NCBI GenBank assembly: GCA_001692895.1
Contig: KV748184.1
Coordinates: forward strand, 496,001 to 560,000
From: Cenococcum geophilum 1.58
Taxonomy: Eukaryota; Ascomycota; Dothideomycetes; Gloniales; Gloniaceae
DNA length: 64,000 nt
Reading direction: 5' to 3'
The position numbers and the translations under genes are program-made. Of the stretch, positions 31,386-44,200 are shown piece by piece. Position 1 is the first letter of the stretch; every line of letters begins with the position of its first letter. The notes beneath the pieces are model-generated. The model did no database searches, was not told where the DNA came from, and worked only from the letters and a program-made list of their open reading frames with translations.

Positions 31386-33543
31386 CGGGCCGTCTTAGGC
31401 GCTGCGAAGGGGCAGAGTGTGGCGGCATCGCGCAACCCTGGAGCAACTTCTGGCACACATCGTAGCAAAAGATGTCCGAGGTTGGGCCAAGGCAAACCAA
31501 AAACGCGCATAATGATGCTGCCTCGAGCCTTTGGGAATGAGTCACATTACGCGCGCCCTTTGCGCGTCTGTTTGATCTGAGACCTGAGACCTCTCTATGC
31601 CCACGCCCACCTAACTGCGCCTGCAAGTGACCAGAGGCCGCCCTGTCCCGGCGGCTTAGGGAGGCCTGGCGGCATCGAAGTGAATGAGCCACAGCTTTGG
31701 TGAAGGAGCTGCGAAAATATATCTGTCTCCCGCGCTCCTCCGTCGACCAACCGTTCCCATCGCCCTTGTTCGTACATTGTACCTCAACCCATGTCAGTCC
31801 GTCAACCGTCGACCAGTCTACTCCGACCAAAGCATCCGCCGTTGCCAGTATACAGCTTGCCTCTGCAGAGCGTGGCGACCTGAATTCCCACCTTTTTGTG
31901 CTCAGCTACTACACATCGCGCTCGCGCATCGTGAGCCCTACCTGGCCGCTCGGCATCGCTGCTAATTCGCTGTCGGTTGGTTGGCGAGCGCATCCCACAT
32001 TGCAACCTCTTCCACCGCCTTTGCCTTCGTACTTCTTCGGGCTGAACTGCCACAGACGCTCGCCGCCCTTCCTGATCTTCCTCTCCCTCTTCAGCCTCAT
32101 CGCCTCTGTTACCTCTGCTTGAGCTGACAGACCGGGGCCCCGGCGCATCGATATATCACTACATATAGTCAGATCGAGCGTACCAACCAAACCACCCCGG
32201 ACTCCCCGCCATTGTCACATATTTCCCTCGACGTCGCACAACCACCGCGACCCCTCCATTGAACGACTCAGCGACGGCTCGCTGGCCTGCGTCCGATCGT
32301 AAGCCTGCCCTGATCGCAGTAGCTCGTGTCGACAATTTACTCTCAAAGAAACGGCAAACCTGTCCCACCGCCCGGCCGTCATCTCGACCCTTCAGTCGTC
32401 CCGTTTGCTTCAAGCGACGAGAGAGGCACCTAGCCGGTGGCAATCCTCAGGGACCAATCCACTCCAAACCTTCTCTCGCTACGTGCGAGGCTGCACCTTG
32501 ATTGCTAGTCGTCGAGGTTAGTTCACCTTTCCTTCTCTTCTCTCATTGAATCCGCCGGTGGTCTCGAAGCTTTAACAACCTCTACCTTCGCTGCACCTCC
32601 GTCCCACGACACCCGAGTACATGAAATAGCCTCAAACCGCCCATCTCAGGTCCGTGTGACCTGATTACCGACTGTTGTCATCGCCATTCTGCGTCTCACC
32701 GTCTCCACTTCACCGAGGTGCCTCGCAGCTGTTGTCCGTCTCTCCTCGCCTCTTAGCCCCGTTGTCCTGTGCCCACTTTAATGCAACCAACCTCTAAATC
32801 GCTGGACATTCGAACCTTTGTGGCATCGCCTTTGCTGACAGATTGCCTACATAGTTGGTCTCAGATCCGCGACCACGAGCGACGCACCTGACGGAGCACA
32901 CATATTTGCCCTGCCTACCTACTTCCGCGCTACGGCCAATTGAACGCCATCCTCTGAGAATAGAAACAGCTTGTATCGTAGCACCCAGACTTTGCTACAC
33001 CCTAACTTTACTGTGACCTACAGCTAGCGGAAGTTGCGAAATTTCGGGGTACATTCGTCCATTTGTCCCGTGCATGGTTCAATTGGGAACCAAATTGTTG
33101 GTCAGAGAGCACGAGCACCACAGCCTCTGAAACAAATTTGTGTCCGGTGAGCTTAAAAACTTCCTTGGGGTGAACTGCAGAGCGCAGCGATGATACAGGA
33201 AATGTGGACCTAACGCTTCTTATGCAGACGTCGGAGCAAACCCCGACGACCAAAGCCAGAATACCAAAGGCTTCGCCAGCATATTGTCAGGCTACCTAAG
33301 CGGAATACCAGTTTAGATTACCTTCTGTGCGCACACCCTCACAAACCCTCACTGCGAGCACTTATATGGTCACGAACGGGTCGCGTGCTGCAATCATCAA
33401 TCTACTCTTACTACCGTGCATTCCGTAGTCACTCGGTTGGGTCGAAGAACAAGATCGTTTCAGATCGTTGAGACCGGGACCCAGCAGCGGGCCTCGGGCT
33501 CATATATTCACATTCCAAGGGCTACTGCAACCACCAACTAGTT
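31386..33543. other. Long leader/promoter region of the bHLH gene
   Basis: About 2.1 kb contains no convincing gene. It is pyrimidine-rich on the plus strand (CTTCC, CCTCTCC), as in long fungal transcription-factor leaders, and contains many short upstream ATGs. The first plausible coding exon is at 33544. Confidence 0.45.
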
Positions 33544-35560
33544 ATGCCAGTGTCCTGTAAGTCTTTATTCTGTGACATCCCTTCCGCCGCAGTCAACTTT
33601 ATTGTCATGCGGCTGTCTCCGAGGACATTTCTATTTCTGTCGAAGCTTCTACCCTTATCTTTCAATACTTGTCGGAGCTTGGGGCCAAATTCTTAAATAG
33701 CACTTCGAATTATATCTCACGCACACTGTTGTTATTGAGAGGATGTTTTATCAAGGACTTTTGCTTACTACCTCTTCAGCTGACACAATATTCACAAACT
33801 ATCCTTACACAAATCGGCCCCAGAAATCATACACAAAACCTGATCTTCGTCTAGAAACTATCTCGGACGACGGATTAGACGGCGGCTTTTTCAACAACGG
33901 CGGAAACATGGCTGGTAACGGATCTCCAGCACCTTTCATCAAGGAAGAGGTGGATGACATGCAATTCAACTCAAATCGCTATATGGGTCATAACGGATTC
34001 GACATGTCACAGCACTTCAATGGTCAGCAGTTCGGCAACTCGCATGAGAATGTTGGAGCTATCAATCCATCAGAGCTTACGATGAGTGGAAGTTTCTCGA
34101 CAAACAACCAGTTTGGTGTATCCAACATGAGCTCCAGCTATCTTCAGGGTCATGCGAACATTCCGGACGATGAATTGGCCGACCTCGGTAACCTAGATCA
34201 GGTTGGCCAACCAGGATTTAATGGATTTGGTGATCAAGAAAACATGGGCCAAAACCAAGGCGGCTACTTCCACGGCTCTGCAAACGGTGGTCCAGCATCT
34301 ATGAATCCGAACATAAACCAGATGTTCTCTAACACCCCGGATGATGCGCCGATTCAGAGTCCGTTTATGCACGCACACAACTTTGATTTCTCTCAATACC
34401 AATCAGCACCGCAACGAATGGCTTTCCAACACGGCATCCCTACAACAGCTAGCATGCAGAACGGTTCTGTTGATATGAATGCCCGCGCACGAGCTAAGAT
34501 GCCGGGAATGAGCCGAAACGGATCTGATGGGCGTAGCCCAATGTCGCCAAAGACACCAGCCCTTGGCGTTAGTGGCCTTCGTCTTGGCACGCCGGACTCC
34601 GGCAGCTTTCCGTCACAACCAATCATGGCCAATCCAATGAATCACAGGCACCAGAAGAGCATGTCCAGCCAGTGGGATAATACACCCGGCAGTGCTCATT
34701 CATGGATCGATTCTCCAACACAATCCCCACATGCCGGGTCTTTGCATCACCAACAGATCTCAGAGGTCTTACAATCGGGAAAGCATGCCTCGTTACCTAC
34801 AAAAGTCGACATTGGACAGTCACAGGATGCGAAGAAGCGTCGACGCCGAGAGTCTCACAACCTTGTTGAGCGTAGGCGTCGGGACAATATCAACGAGCGA
34901 ATCCATGACCTATCAAGGCTAGTTCCACAGCACCGCCTTGAGGATGAGAAAGTGCGCAAGCATATCAACAACAACGGCCCTCTCTCGCCAACTCTTGCGG
35001 CTAGCGGCATGTCTCCTCCTCACGCTACATCGCTACTAGCGGGCGGTAGCGGGCGAAGAGCAGCTGGCAACATCACCCAAGGTTTACCTATTGAGGAGAA
35101 AGACAAGGGTCCTAACAAGGGCGATATCCTTAATGGTGCCGTTAGCTGGACTCGTGACCTAATGTGGTTCTTGTACAAGAAGATCCAAGAGACCGATGAA
35201 ATGGGCGCACAACTCAAGCAGCTTACTGGTGAGGACTGGCCGAACGAGGAGACAGAAGAAGAACGCCGCATGCGCACCGAACTCGTAGATGCTGTCGAAA
35301 AGAACGGTGTTACGACTTTCAAATACTCACGCGGCCCTGGCTCTGGTCTACGCGTTCCTAAGCACACTAACGTTGCTGGTGATCCCCTCCACCAGATCTC
35401 CCCGCAGAGCCTTAGCCCAGCAATGCAGAGCGGTGGCAGCGGCGCTAACTCCGGTGGCAACGGCCAGCCGCAATTCTGGATCAACCAACACGGTGGAAGC
35501 AGCGGTGGCTCCTTCAGTCTGAAAGAAGAGGATGAGTACAACGGCATGGAAATGGGCTGA
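33544..35560 (+). CDS. bHLH transcription factor with expanded loop (GlcD-gamma-like)
   Basis: The main exon is open from 33743 to 35560. I prefer a spliced start: exon 1 is 33544..33556 (ATG, 13 nt, then a GTAAGT donor), and a 223-nt intron ends TCTTCAG at 33779. The alternative is the ATG at 33743. The first 360 residues are Asn/Ser/Gly/Gln-rich and disordered. The basic region ESHNLVERRRRDNINERI carries the His, Glu and Arg that read CACGTG-type E-boxes. Helix 1 ends in VPQH. The loop is about 60 residues, unusually long, and contains Pro/Ser- and Gly-rich segments. Helix 2 is NKGDILNGAVSWTRDLMWFL, followed by an acidic coil. It resembles the USF/MITF-like bHLH class that fungal annotations call GlcD-gamma. 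Targets are unknown. Confidence 0.8.
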
Positions 35561-38144
35561 TGCACACGCATTATCTCATAATACTACAAACGTATCCAAC
35601 GCTCAACCTAACACGTCTTGCTGCTGCGACATTTGCGAGTTGATGATACCCCTGGCGATACCCCCTCATTGTCTGCATTTAGGACTTAGTTTGTTAGAGC
35701 GGGAAAGGAGAGAGAAGTCTAACGTATTTCAAATGTCTTGAATTACTTAGGCCTCGAGGGAAGGAACCCTGCATATGAATGCATTTTCTTTACGAATCTG
35801 TCTTCCACGACCATCAACGTTTCAAGGGCTCCTTCCTTGCAGTTGTCTTGGCTGGACTCCAAGCAGAGCTGCTCTCCGCGCATTGCATTCCATCTCCGGC
35901 GAATCTACTCCCTCATTTCTTCCCTATTCATCACTCCACGGCGACGTAGGCGTTCTCGGGCATATCAATACCGGGGGCCTCATCACCTATGCAAGGTTTT
36001 CTGGGCTACTCGGTTCGGCGTTGTATGATGCGGTTTCATATAAGCTATCTTTTATTCTTCGGTTACTGGACTTTATTTCTGGCAGGTAGCAATACAGTTG
36101 CCATGGGGGTTTAATTTCTTTCCTTGAGATCTTGATACTGTTCTGTTCTGGCTGAGGGATTGCTGTCTTCATTTCTTTTCATCTTTTTTCTTTCTCTTTT
36201 TGCTTATTTAGTGCGCGGCATTGCATGGCTTATGTGCTTGCTTCGGCCCGCCTTCCTTTTTCCACTAGTTAGTTTGCATATGAATGGGACTATTATGGTT
36301 TATTATTCGTCTTTCTTCCTCTCCCATTCGAGAAACAGACAACTCTCCACTTTTCGCAGTGCAGATGAGATTTGCGGGAGCGATTGACGTTCGATTCCAA
36401 CGACGTACTGCCTTTTACGACAGCGACTGTTGGAGATGTCGCACATCTCTCGTTTTCTCGCGGATGCATGCGATTTATGAGCACACAAATTTCATTGTGG
36501 TTACTTTTGTTTCCCTCTTAAATCTTTTGCGTATTTCTGGTTGCATTTCTGAGCTTGCTTTCATATCACGGAATGGGTCTTGTGGATGTGAGGAGGGTTT
36601 GTTTGTTTGTTGCTGCTACTGGCTAGCTACGGGTTAATTTTTCTTCAATGAATTGCGTAAACCACCGCGCGGAGTGCTACGTTGTGCATCCTCGGTCGCG
36701 TTTCGTCGCGCGAGAGTTTTCCCTGATAAACATATGGCAGAGCCAACTAAGCATGTCGGCGCCGGCCGAAGCTGTGACCCTGTTGCTGTTGCTGCCGCTG
36801 TTATTGCTGCTGCGCCCCATAACCCAGAGAGTGTGCTTTTTTGCACTATCGACTTTCTGTCCGCCCAACTTGACATATCGATTTGTAGTAGCTGTACTCT
36901 TTCCCTGGCAGCCATCACCCTTGTCTCATAGAATCCATAACGGGCTCGGCATCTGCCGCCGGCTCTGGTTCCCCGCTACTGGGACGGTTGCGCGTTCCTT
37001 ATGTTCTTCTTGTCTACGACGCGCCGCCTTTATTGTGTTTTTGTTGAGGAAGTTGTTGAGGACGCGGTGGAAGACGAAGGGATAGACGATGTAGCGGATG
37101 GATTGGACGCTGGATCTGGCTCGGCGAAGCCAAGGTTCTTGAACGAGTCAGGTGCCATGAGATTGCTGCGTCGAGCGTGCTCGTTAGCCCAGTCCTTTCA
37201 ATGTGCCAATGGAGCCAGCGTTCAGCTGCATCCGGATCACCGTCGCTACAAAAGCGGTGTACGATCGAAACGGTGAAAGATATGGTGATGCGGATCCTGA
37301 CAGCACGCAAGGAATACCCCTTACATACTGCCAAAACCGTCCCGATAACCGGGGACGCGGGTTGCAGAGAGGGTGGTATGACAAGCTGTGCTCAAGCAAG
37401 GGAGGTGTGGCTTGAGCGGAGGGGAAACGGTTTCATGTTTAAGATATAGGCTGATACGTACTGGTCCATTCGACACTGTAGGTAGGATTTAGAGAGCATC
37501 CGGCATTCTGTGTCGTTAGTACCGCGGTGCGAGCGCAGACAGCGCAGGTAGGATGTCATGATATCTTTGCATTCGCCTATAGAATGGAGGAAGCGTCAGC
37601 TGTAGTTATTCGGCTATATTGGGGTCTTAGGGGGTACATCGGTGGCTTATTGGTTCGATTTTCAAGGGAGAGACAGTATGAGTATGTTAGGATGAGGGAG
37701 CTGACCATCGTGATCAAGAGGAAAGGATCCGCGTTCGGGCCTGCAGATGGAATGGTATTAGCTGGGGGTTCATATTCGCTGATCCCAGTCTCAATTGGTA
37801 AATTCGAAGAACGCCAGAGGCTCAGAAGGGATCAAGATAATAAGAGAGTACGCAAGGTTAACAGTAGCGTGAGTGCTCCAGAAACGTACGGGATCGGCTT
37901 TTGAATTTTTTGGCGCCCTCCAGGGCCTCCGAATGCGCTCATGTCTTTCTTTTCTCTCTTTGCCTATAACAACGGCTTTTAGCTACTCAATTATGGTTGT
38001 TGCGCGCCCACTGCAGAATCCCGGAGTTGGATAGAGAAGTTTCAATGGCGTTGAGTTCAGATTAGAGTTGCCTCGGTGTACGTACGGTTGTGGCGTCGGA
38101 GAAAAAACCACGTGTGGATCGATCGATCTGGGGAACAACCTTGA
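35561..38144. other. 3' flank of the bHLH gene and gene-free stretch
   Basis: No gene was recognised. Many short frames are present, several with GTG starts. A GTT/GCT trinucleotide-rich patch lies near 36780-36815. The composition becomes ordinary again up to the sharp boundary of the transposon block at about 38145. Confidence 0.45.
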
Positions 38145-38156
38145 GACGTCGCGATT
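38145..38156 (+). repeat. 12-bp direct repeat, left copy (putative target-site duplication)
   Basis: GACGTCGCGATT lies immediately outside the left inverted end of the AT-rich block. The identical 12-mer lies immediately outside the right end at 51205-51216. Confidence 0.55.
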
Positions 38157-40859
38157 GGGCTTACAGCTCGGCGAGGTCACGGAAAAACTCGGCAAGGTCA
38201 CAAAGTTCAACAGGGTCAGAACCTTTCTGACCATGCTCAGCTTCTGACCCTGCTGAGTTTCTGCATATGCAGCGCATATATAAAATAATAAAATTTTTAA
38301 TAAAATTTTATAGTGCTTAATAATTAACGGTATATAATAAATTGTGAATATTAAATAATGCGTGGCTTGCATATGCGGAGCATATGCACCCTACTAGCTA
38401 CTATATAAAGTAAGCGAGCTAAGTCATTAAAACATGGACCGTGTATATGCGTCGCATATCTATAATAATAGTGGTTGCACTAAAACTTCTCTATAACACC
38501 GTAGCATATGCTATAAGTATATACTATATAGCCTATGTATAAGCGCTGTATATGCTAATATCTGGCTAGGGCAATATTAATATCTTAATTTTACTTTAGT
38601 ATACGCTTAGCCTACGCTTATTATAAGCCTTACAATCGCAGACTTTGACAATCTGTAGGTAGCCAATGCCACCAACCCTAGCGCCTTTGGGTACTACTAT
38701 AGTGAGTATATACTTTATATATGCCTAGAAGAAGTATATATTAATAAAAGTATATAGGCCTGATCCCTAACCTTAACCCTAACTAGGTAATACTAGGTTA
38801 GTTATAAAGAATGCGTATATAAAGTATATGCTTATAGTAAACAAAGTACGCGCCGCCGCAGCAGTAGTAGGTGGAAGGCGTATATAAATCTAGAGCTGTA
38901 TACCTATAGCATATACTAACCTTATGCAGCCCTAGCTGTAACTGTTTAAGATAATGCAAATAGGTGCCAGAAAGGCTTTATGTAAAGAGTGTGTATATAC
39001 TAAGCGTAAACTAGATCTACCTAACCCTGCCTCTATACTATCTGCTATTAACTCTATAGTATAGGTTGTATATCTACACCTTATATATAGCATATGCTGA
39101 CAATAAATATAGCTGTGATATTGTAGTGAATAGCACGCAGATATGCGGCTGGGTCTTTACGGCCTAGCCTAGTGTATATTTCGCATATATATAGCATCTA
39201 CGTACCACTAATAGAGTTATAGTACCGCCGCTATATCCGTAACGAGTACAGCGGTGCCTATATGTATTACTATATAGTTTACTAAAGGTATATACTTACT
39301 ATATATAGTAACCAACCCTCCTACTACTAATATATTAGCTGCGGAGTTAATTATAGGGGAGAAGTATATGCCTAATATATACTATGTATATGCAACGCTA
39401 ATATAACGCAGCGCCTTAAAGTATTTTATTTTCTCTAGTAGCTAGTAAGATACTAGGTACCTATATAAGCCTAGGTAGGTTATATATATACACTATATAT
39501 ACAGTACTAATACTATATATAGCCGTGGCCCTTTAGGGTTAAGAATTTTAGAGTATATAGACACCTACACTTTAATCGCGTATGCTTATTCTATACTTAG
39601 TATATATCTAGCCTAAGCTAACTAGATACAGTGCTTAAGACTAGGGGTTTACTACCTAATTCGGCAGGCAATTCTATCGCGAGGTAAGAGTACTAGTATC
39701 GCTTCTATATATACGCACTATACCCTAATATATCTATCTATCTATATATATATTTATTCCCCCTAAGTTTAATTTTAAACCTAAGGGTGCTTATAGGCCT
39801 AAGGGTAGCGTATATAAGGAATAAGTACGGCTACTACTAGAACTACTGCCTAATTTAGAAATAAACGCTCGTCTTTATATCTAGGGGACTGGCAAAGTCC
39901 GACTTTATATAGGCCCTATATATATATTACTAAAACCACTACTTAGTTATATTGCTAGCTTATACGCGTATATACTTCGTATATATAAACCCCTATTATC
40001 TTCTATTAACTATAGGTTAATATATGCTTATACTAGGCGTATACTAATAAGAGAGAAATAGCGCGTTAGCCTATCTACTCCCTCTACTGGCTTAAAACGC
40101 AGGGTTAGTATTTTACCTATATATATTTAGCATACGCTAACTATATACACAGCGCGGCCTAACCCCGCTAGGCGACTATGAGGAGTCCCCCTTGCTATCC
40201 ACCCACCGCTAAAGAGGTAAGCTTATCTTATATATACCCTATATATATACAGCTAATATTTAGCACTAGTAAGCAAAAAGCTAATGGGCTGTTATAGTAG
40301 AGGTAAGAGCTCTAGCAAGTTTGGTTCCTTCTATTATATATATTATACTTATGCTCTATATAAGCCGCGGGCAGAACCCGCTACTTAACTTACCTTTATT
40401 GTATAAGTCCCAAGCTATAAAGTTTTGGTATATACTAGGCCTATACGCTGTATATATAGCATATAGTATGCATTATATATAGTTAGAGTTTTATTAGGGT
40501 TTATTTAGTAAGTAGGGTAGGTATATGCCTAATATAGGGCACGGGGCGATAGGCCTATATTAATTAATTAATTATTTATTATAGAACTCTATATAATACT
40601 TTCTATATATATACTATGTATATACGCCCTATATACTAATATTATACTCCTATACCTACTTTTTAAGCTTTACTAGTTCTTTTGCTTTATTATATACGTC
40701 TTTAGCTTATTTTAATTTATTAATTCGTTACTTTATATTTTCTATATATAGTATATATACCTCCTTTTCTAGCTCCTTTATAGATAGGTAAGACCTATAC
40801 CTCTTGCCTATAGTCTGGGGTATTTAACTTCGCGATAGTAGTAGTAGCATCTTTGCTGT

Positions 40860-40864
40860 ATATG
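40860..40864. repeat. 5-bp target-site duplication, left copy
   Basis: ATATG directly precedes the left LTR, and the same five bases follow the right LTR at 46778-46782. Confidence 0.75.
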
Positions 40865-41234
40865 TGTCATAGAGTAAGCACAAGCGGTAATAATATATAG
40901 CGAAGTAGGTATTATTAAGCTATATACATAAACTGCGTAATGAAGTCAAGACGTTGCGTAAGGAAAGAAGGTAGGGAAACGGGAAGAAAGGGCATATATC
41001 GTTAACTTAGTTGCTTAATTAATACGTATATAGGCAGAATAGGGTTCAGGTTATAGTCCTAGCAGAACTTAGCAGAATTTAGTAGAACTTGGCAGAATAT
41101 GGCAGAATGCCGTAGATTGCCGTTAGATTGCCATTAGATTGCCGTTAGATTGCTATTTTATAGTTAGTCTCTAATTACTAAGTTAGTAAAAACAGGTAGA
41201 CGTGTATAAGGTATTACGGGGGTATCCCGTGATA
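40865..41234 (-). repeat. Left LTR (370 bp; 3' LTR of the element)
   Basis: It aligns over its full length with 46408-46777. Internally it has short tandem motifs: TTGGCAGAAT-like decamers, then AGATTGCCGTT-like 11-mers. It ends GTGATA where the other copy has GTAACA. Confidence 0.9.
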
Positions 41235-41256
41235 GTACCCCCCCTTTAAACTTAAG
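41235..41256 (-). other. Polypurine tract
   Basis: On the minus strand, TTTAAAGGGGGGGTAC immediately precedes the left LTR. This is the expected plus-strand primer of a retroelement reading right to left. Confidence 0.6.
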
Positions 41257-41289
41257 CTTCTGCGAGATAGGGCTATAGTAGTTCTAGGT

Positions 41290-44200
41290 AAAGTTTGTGA
41301 AAGTCTTCTGCGGCTTATATAAGTCCTATAGAGTTAACAGGTTCTTATAAGGACTCGGTAAAGCCTCTCCATTTTATAAAATATATATATTGGCGTTTCC
41401 GTTTATCGTACTTAATATCATTAATTCTTTTAATAAAGTACTCGTTCTTACCATCCACTTTAACTAGTAGGGGAGGGTCTTATATCTGTCTAGGCAGGGC
41501 GTTTAATACGGGGGCAGCAGGGCGGAGGACTGACGTATAGAATACGGGGTGGATTTTAACCGTATCAGGGAGCTTTAATTAGTAGGCATAAGGAGAGATA
41601 ACCTTTTTAACCTTATAAGGGCCAGCGTTCTTCCAATTAAGTTTCTTAGTAGGTCGTTTTATGTTTAGATTTCTTATATCTAGCTAGACAAAATCACCAA
41701 TTTGGTAGGCTGGTGCTAGGGTTTGTTTCTTATTCGCTGCGGCTTTATAGATAGATTAAGCCTATGTCATCTCATCGGTAAGGAACTATTGTAGTTCCTC
41801 TATCTTCTTTACGAATTTATTTGCTTCTGCGACTTATAAGGCGTAATAAGCGGGGTAAGGAATATTACTAAAGGGTTTAAAACCCATTTATGGGTACTGG
41901 CCGTAATTAGCTAGGAATGGGGAGACTTTTGTAGTTTCCGAGACGGAGTTATTTATAGTAAACTCAGCGAATACAAGCCAGTTAATCTAGTTATCCTATA
42001 AATATGACGTATATATCCAAATATACTATTCCATTATAGCATTTACGCGTTCCGTTTGGCCATCCGTTTCTAGGTAATATGTGGTAGATAATAGTGCTTT
42101 AATACGGAGTTAAGTAGTTAGTTCTTTCTAGAATGCCAAGATAAACTGGCTGCCTCTATTGGAGATAATCGTTTTAGGGAGTCTATAGAGTTTCTATATA
42201 TGATCTAGGAATAGTTGGGTGACGGTAGGCGTTAATATATTAGGGCAGGCGATCAAGTGTCTTATTTTAGATAGTCGGTTTACAACTACTATAATGTTTG
42301 TGCAGCCTCTACTTTTAGGAAGGTTAATAACAAAGTCGATTAAGATATTCCTCCATCTTTAGTCCGGAACAGGCAGCGGCTTTAAAAAACCGTTATACGT
42401 CTTATGCGAGGCTTTAGCTTATTAGCAGGTGTAGCAGCTAGAGACGTACCTTTATGTTGTATTATGCATGTTCGGCTAATAATACTCCCGTTAGAGTAGT
42501 TCTAGGGTCTTTCCTTGGCCCAGGTGGCCGGCGACAGGTAGATCGTGTACGTGTTTAAGGAGTTTAAGCTTAAGCTCATTATAATTAGGGATAACTAGAC
42601 GGTTCCGGTAATACAAGCGGTTTCCGCGGGCTTCGCATTTACTTAGAGAAATCTTTTTAAAGCATCTAATGCTATCTTACATTAGCTTAAGCGTCTTTTG
42701 GATAAACTTATTATTTAGGTATTCGTTAACTATAATCTGTTTAATTAATTAATCAGTTATTTCAAGGACGTGTACTGTAAGATCTTTAGTAGGAGGGTTA
42801 AATAGTTTAGGGCGAAGTAGGGTCTGATTTCGGTAAGAGCATGCTTCTTCTAAGGCTAGCGCGTCTTGCGAGCGTCGGGTTAGAGTATTAGGCTTCTGGC
42901 CTTAGACGCCTAGGCGGTATGTAATTAAGAATTAGAAATAAGATAGATATTCTAACTAGCGGGCCTAACGGTAACTTAGCTGTTTTATAGTTGTAAAGTA
43001 CTGCAGGTTCTTATAGTCGCTAAGGACCTTAATTGGAAATCCAGCGCCTTCTAGTTCGGGTTGCTATTGTTTAAAATATCTAATAATGGCTAACAATTTC
43101 TTATCGTAGATCTCGTAGTTATATTTGGCTGGGCTTAGTCGTTTTAAAAAGTATGCTATGGGGTGTAATACTCCATCCTTATTATATTGAGATAGGATAC
43201 CTCTAGTGACGTAGTCAGATAAGTCGGCTTCTATAACACTTATTCGGTTTAGGTCGAAGTGTTAGAGCACAGGCGCAGTAGTAAATATAACCTTTAGATA
43301 GGTAAAGGCCTTCTTGCATTCCTTATTAAAAATAAAGACTTTATCCTTTTAGGTTAGAGCTATAAGGGGTAAAACTAGGGCAGAGAAGTTATTAATAAAC
43401 CGTTAGTAGAAATTAGCAAATCCTATAAAGGCTCTTACGTCCTTAACGTTCTTAGGTTCTTGCTAGTTTATAATTGCTTCGACTTTCTTTAGGTCTATTT
43501 ATATACCATTTATAGAAATAAGGAGTTTAAGGTATAGGACTTCCGTTTTATAGAATTTACATTTATCTACATCTAATTATAGACCAGCTCCGTGCAGGGC
43601 TTATAGGACGAGGTCAACGTGTTTCCGATGTTCGGTTAGGTTATTACTATATATTAAGATATCGTCGATATAAGCAGTATAGAAGATGTCCAGGTAGGGG
43701 CGTAGGGTATTATTTACATAATGTTAAAACGAGCTCGGAGCATTTGCGAGGCCGAATAGCGTCACTAAGTATTTAAATAGTCTATACCGAGTACGAAATG
43801 CAGTAAGCTATTTATCTCCTTTTGCTATACGGAGGCGGTTAAATGCAAAGATAATATTAAGCTTTGTATAGTAGCGAGCCTTACTTAGTTGGTTTAGTGT
43901 CTCCTGTATTAATGGGATCAGATATCGGTTCTTAATAGTAACGGCGTTAAGAGCTTAGTAGTCTATATAGAAGCGTAGACCGCCGCCGGGTTTCTTAATA
44001 AAGATCACTAGTGCGGCTATAGGCGATAAGCTTGCTCTAATGAATCCTTTGCTTAGGTTCTTATCTAAATACTTTTATAGTACTTAGAGTTTGTTTTAGG
44101 ATATTTCGTATAAGGGTCTAAATCTAGGCTGCTTTCCTTCTTTAAGTATAATTTTATGGTTATACGATTGGTGTTCTGGTAGCTTGTTAGCTTCCTTCCG

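Noticed and set aside
35020-35571. 183-codon minus-strand frame
   Set aside because: It is antisense to the bHLH coding exon and is Pro/Leu/Ser-rich shadow sequence.
37527-37904. 125-codon plus-strand frame near the transposon block
   Set aside because: It has a non-ATG start, no motif, and ends at the edge of the repeat block.
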